Shown: positions 62,314 to 64,000 of the stretch, one piece after another
How positions within the stretch are numbered: position 1 is the stretch's first letter
Layout: each line of letters opens with the position of its first letter
Origin: Oceanobacillus sojae
GTDB taxonomy: Bacteria > Bacillota > Bacilli > Bacillales > Amphibacillaceae
Direction of reading: 5' to 3'
DNA length: 64,000 nucleotides
NCBI RefSeq assembly: GCF_900162665.1
Contig: NZ_LT727810.1
Location: forward strand, 403,067-467,066
Program-made: the position numbers and the translations under genes
Notes under the pieces: generated by a model
The model's input: only the letters and a program-made list of their open reading frames with translations
Databases searched by the model: none
Told to the model about the DNA's origin: nothing

Positions 62314-62344
62314 AGTGTCAGATTAAAAGGAAGGAGGGATTTAT

Positions 62345-64000
62345 ATGTTCAAAAAAGCGTTTGGAATTCTTCAAATGGTTGGTAAGGCACTTATGCTGCC
62401 GGTAGCTCTTTTGCCGGCAGCAGGTCTTATGCTTGGATTTGGAAATGCCGCTCAACAGGATACCATGCTTGGATATCTTCCGTTTCTTAAAGCGGACTGG
62501 ATTCAATTAACTGCAACAGTAATGGAAGATGCCGGTGGAGTTATTTTTGATAATCTGCCGCTTATATTTGCAATTGGTGTTGCGATAGGACTGGCAAGTG
62601 ACGGAGCTGCCGGGCTTGCTGCACTGATAGGTTACCTGGTTATGAATCAGGTAATGGGTTCGTTTATGCAGGTAACTCCGGAAATGATTACGGAAGATCC
62701 TGGTTTTGCAAGTGTACTTGGGATAGGAACCCTGCAGACAGGGGTATTTGGCGGGATTATCGCCGGTTTAATAGCCGCCTATTGTTTTAATCGGTTCCAT
62801 AATATAGAAATGCCATCGTTCTTAGGCTTTTTTGCAGGGAAGCGCTTTGTTCCGATTGCGACAGCAGCTGTTTCTTTCCTTGCCGGAATTTTATTAATGT
62901 TTATTTGGCCGACGATTCAAAATGTCATGAACAGTGCTTCCTATTGGCTGATTGAAGAAGGCCCATATATTGCAGTTTTTATGTTTGGTTTTATTAAACG
63001 CCTGTTAATACCATTTGGGCTGCATCATATTTTTCATTCGCCCTTCTGGTATGAATTTGGTACATATACGAACCTTGCCGGTGAAATGATTCGCGGGGAT
63101 ATGACCATTTTCTTTGCGCAATTAAGAGATGGAGTAGAAATTACTGCTGGGAATTTTATGGCAGGGGAATTTCCGATTATGATGTTCGGTTTGCCTGCTG
63201 CGGCGCTTGCCATGTATCATACTGCCCGGCCGGAAAGAAAGAAGCTTGTTGCCGGACTGCTTGTTTCAGGAGCATTAACATCCTTCTTAACAGGTATTAC
63301 AGAGCCGCTTGAGTTCTCATTCCTATTTGTCTCACCTTTATTATTTTTTATTCACGCCGTTTTAGACGGACTATCCTATGTATTGATGACATGGTTCAGT
63401 GTCAATGTCGGTTATACCTTCTCTGGAGGAGCCATAGACTTTGTACTTTTCGGAGTATTGCCGAATCAGGAACCATGGTGGATTACAATTATAATTGGGC
63501 TTCTATTCGCAGTACTTTATTATTTCTTATTCCGCTTCTTTATTAAGAAGTTTAACCTGATGACACCGGGGCGTGAAGAAACAATTGAAGAGGTAGATAA
63601 TGATAAAAAAGGAAAACCTGCTGATTTAGCTTATCATGTAGTAGAAGCAATCGGCGGACAAGAAAATATTACCCATCTGGATGCTTGTATTACCCGGTTA
63701 CGTGTTTCTGTCCATTCAATCAAACAGGTGGACAAGAATAAATTGAAACTGCTTGGTGCCTCGGAAGTACAGGAGGTTGGAAATAATATTCAGGCTATTT
63801 TCGGACCGCGTTCAGAAATTATTAAAGGACAGATACAGGATATTATATCTGGCAGGACACCTGGACCTGTGCCTGGAAATCTGGAGCTTTACACTGCGGA
63901 AGAAACAAATGAACAAGAACAGCACTCAAGCTTCGTCGAAGATATTGCTTCTCCGCTAAGCGGGAAACTGATTCCGATTACAGAAGTTCCTGATCAATTA
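62345..64000 (+). CDS. ptsG: Glucose-specific PTS enzyme IICBA, N-terminal 552 codons
   Basis: Open to the window edge. The EIIC domain (about residues 1-400) begins FGILQMVGKALMLPVALLPAAG and has FGLHHIFHSPFWYEFG and GITEPLEFSFLFVSP, the glucose-family signatures. The EIIB domain (about 425-500) has the phosphorylated Cys in HLDACITRLRVSV. A linker and the first strands of a glucose-type EIIA (ASPLSGKLIPITEVPD) follow before the cut. AAGGAGGG precedes the ATG at 62345. It lies behind the GlcT-controlled terminator. Confidence 0.94.
   Translation, partial: MFKKAFGILQMVGKALMLPVALLPAAGLMLGFGNAAQQDTMLGYLPFLKADWIQLTATVMEDAGGVIFDNLPLIFAIGVAIGLASDGAAGLAALIGYLVMNQVMGSFMQVTPEMITEDPGFASVLGIGTLQTGVFGGIIAGLIAAYCFNRFHNIEMPSFLGFFAGKRFVPIATAAVSFLAGILLMFIWPTIQNVMNSASYWLIEEGPYIAVFMFGFIKRLLIPFGLHHIFHSPFWYEFGTYTNLAGEMIRGDMTIFFAQLRDGVEITAGNFMAGEFPIMMFGLPAAALAMYHTARPERKKLVAGLLVSGALTSFLTGITEPLEFSFLFVSPLLFFIHAVLDGLSYVLMTWFSVNVGYTFSGGAIDFVLFGVLPNQEPWWITIIIGLLFAVLYYFLFRFFIKKFNLMTPGREETIEEVDNDKKGKPADLAYHVVEAIGGQENITHLDACITRLRVSVHSIKQVDKNKLKLLGASEVQEVGNNIQAIFGPRSEIIKGQIQDIISGRTPGPVPGNLELYTAEETNEQEQHSSFVEDIASPLSGKLIPITEVPDQL

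Overview
The window looks like chromosome from a low-GC, endospore-forming member of the Bacillaceae, most like Oceanobacillus or a close relative. This is judged from protein resemblance and was not checked by a search. Sporulation genes (an alpha/beta small acid-soluble spore protein, YtaF, an AsnO-type asparagine synthase), a T-box leader, CodY-like boxes and a GlcT/ptsG antitermination pair all fit a Bacillus relative. No tRNA, rRNA, CRISPR array or intact transposase was seen.

Layout. 1-6.5 kb: end of a dipeptidase gene, a YitT-type membrane protein, a START-like protein, a spore protein, a 0.75-kb non-coding repeat, an aldo/keto reductase, branched-chain aminotransferase and a HAD phosphatase. 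6.5-20.1 kb: amino-acid biosynthesis, with serA plus a class V aminotransferase on the minus strand and ilvD, ilvB-ilvH-ilvC-leuB-leuC-leuD and ilvA on the plus strand. The ilvB operon has a T-box leader. leuA, expected between ilvC and leuB, survives only as a 33-codon stub. 20.1-27 kb: a 1-kb AT-rich control region with CodY-like boxes, then a five-gene oligopeptide ABC transporter. 27-36 kb: rpiA, asnO, an M20 amidohydrolase with two membrane proteins, and a ywrD-ywrB-ywrA-like set. 36-41.5 kb: mannitol operon mtlA-mtlR-mtlF-mtlD. 41.5-50 kb: HAD phosphatase, PepF-like peptidase, a decayed gene, a Tet(M)-like ribosomal-protection GTPase behind an attenuator-like leader, CvfB and an AEC transporter. 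50-57 kb: a seven-gene operon with an RpiR regulator, acetyltransferase, HAD phosphatase, NanE, ROK kinase, Gfo/Idh dehydrogenase and a fused mannitol-family PTS. 57-64 kb: ytaF, topB, glcT and the first 552 codons of ptsG, with two mobile-looking repeats between glcT and ptsG.

How the genes fit together. Much of the window concerns nitrogen and branched-chain amino acid balance. Peptide import is probably under CodY, and Ile/Val/Leu synthesis is under a T-box whose specifier appears to be an Ile codon. Loss of leuA here suggests leucine auxotrophy or a second leuA elsewhere. Carbon uptake is represented by three PTS systems: mannitol, glucose, and one of unknown substrate.

The candidates for something undescribed are the 50-57 kb carbohydrate operon, the interlocked double-terminator leader of the Tet(M)-like gene, and the non-coding repeat families. 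The repeats have terminal inverted repeats; one copy has an apparent 9-bp target duplication, and the two long copies show a compensatory base change in a hairpin.
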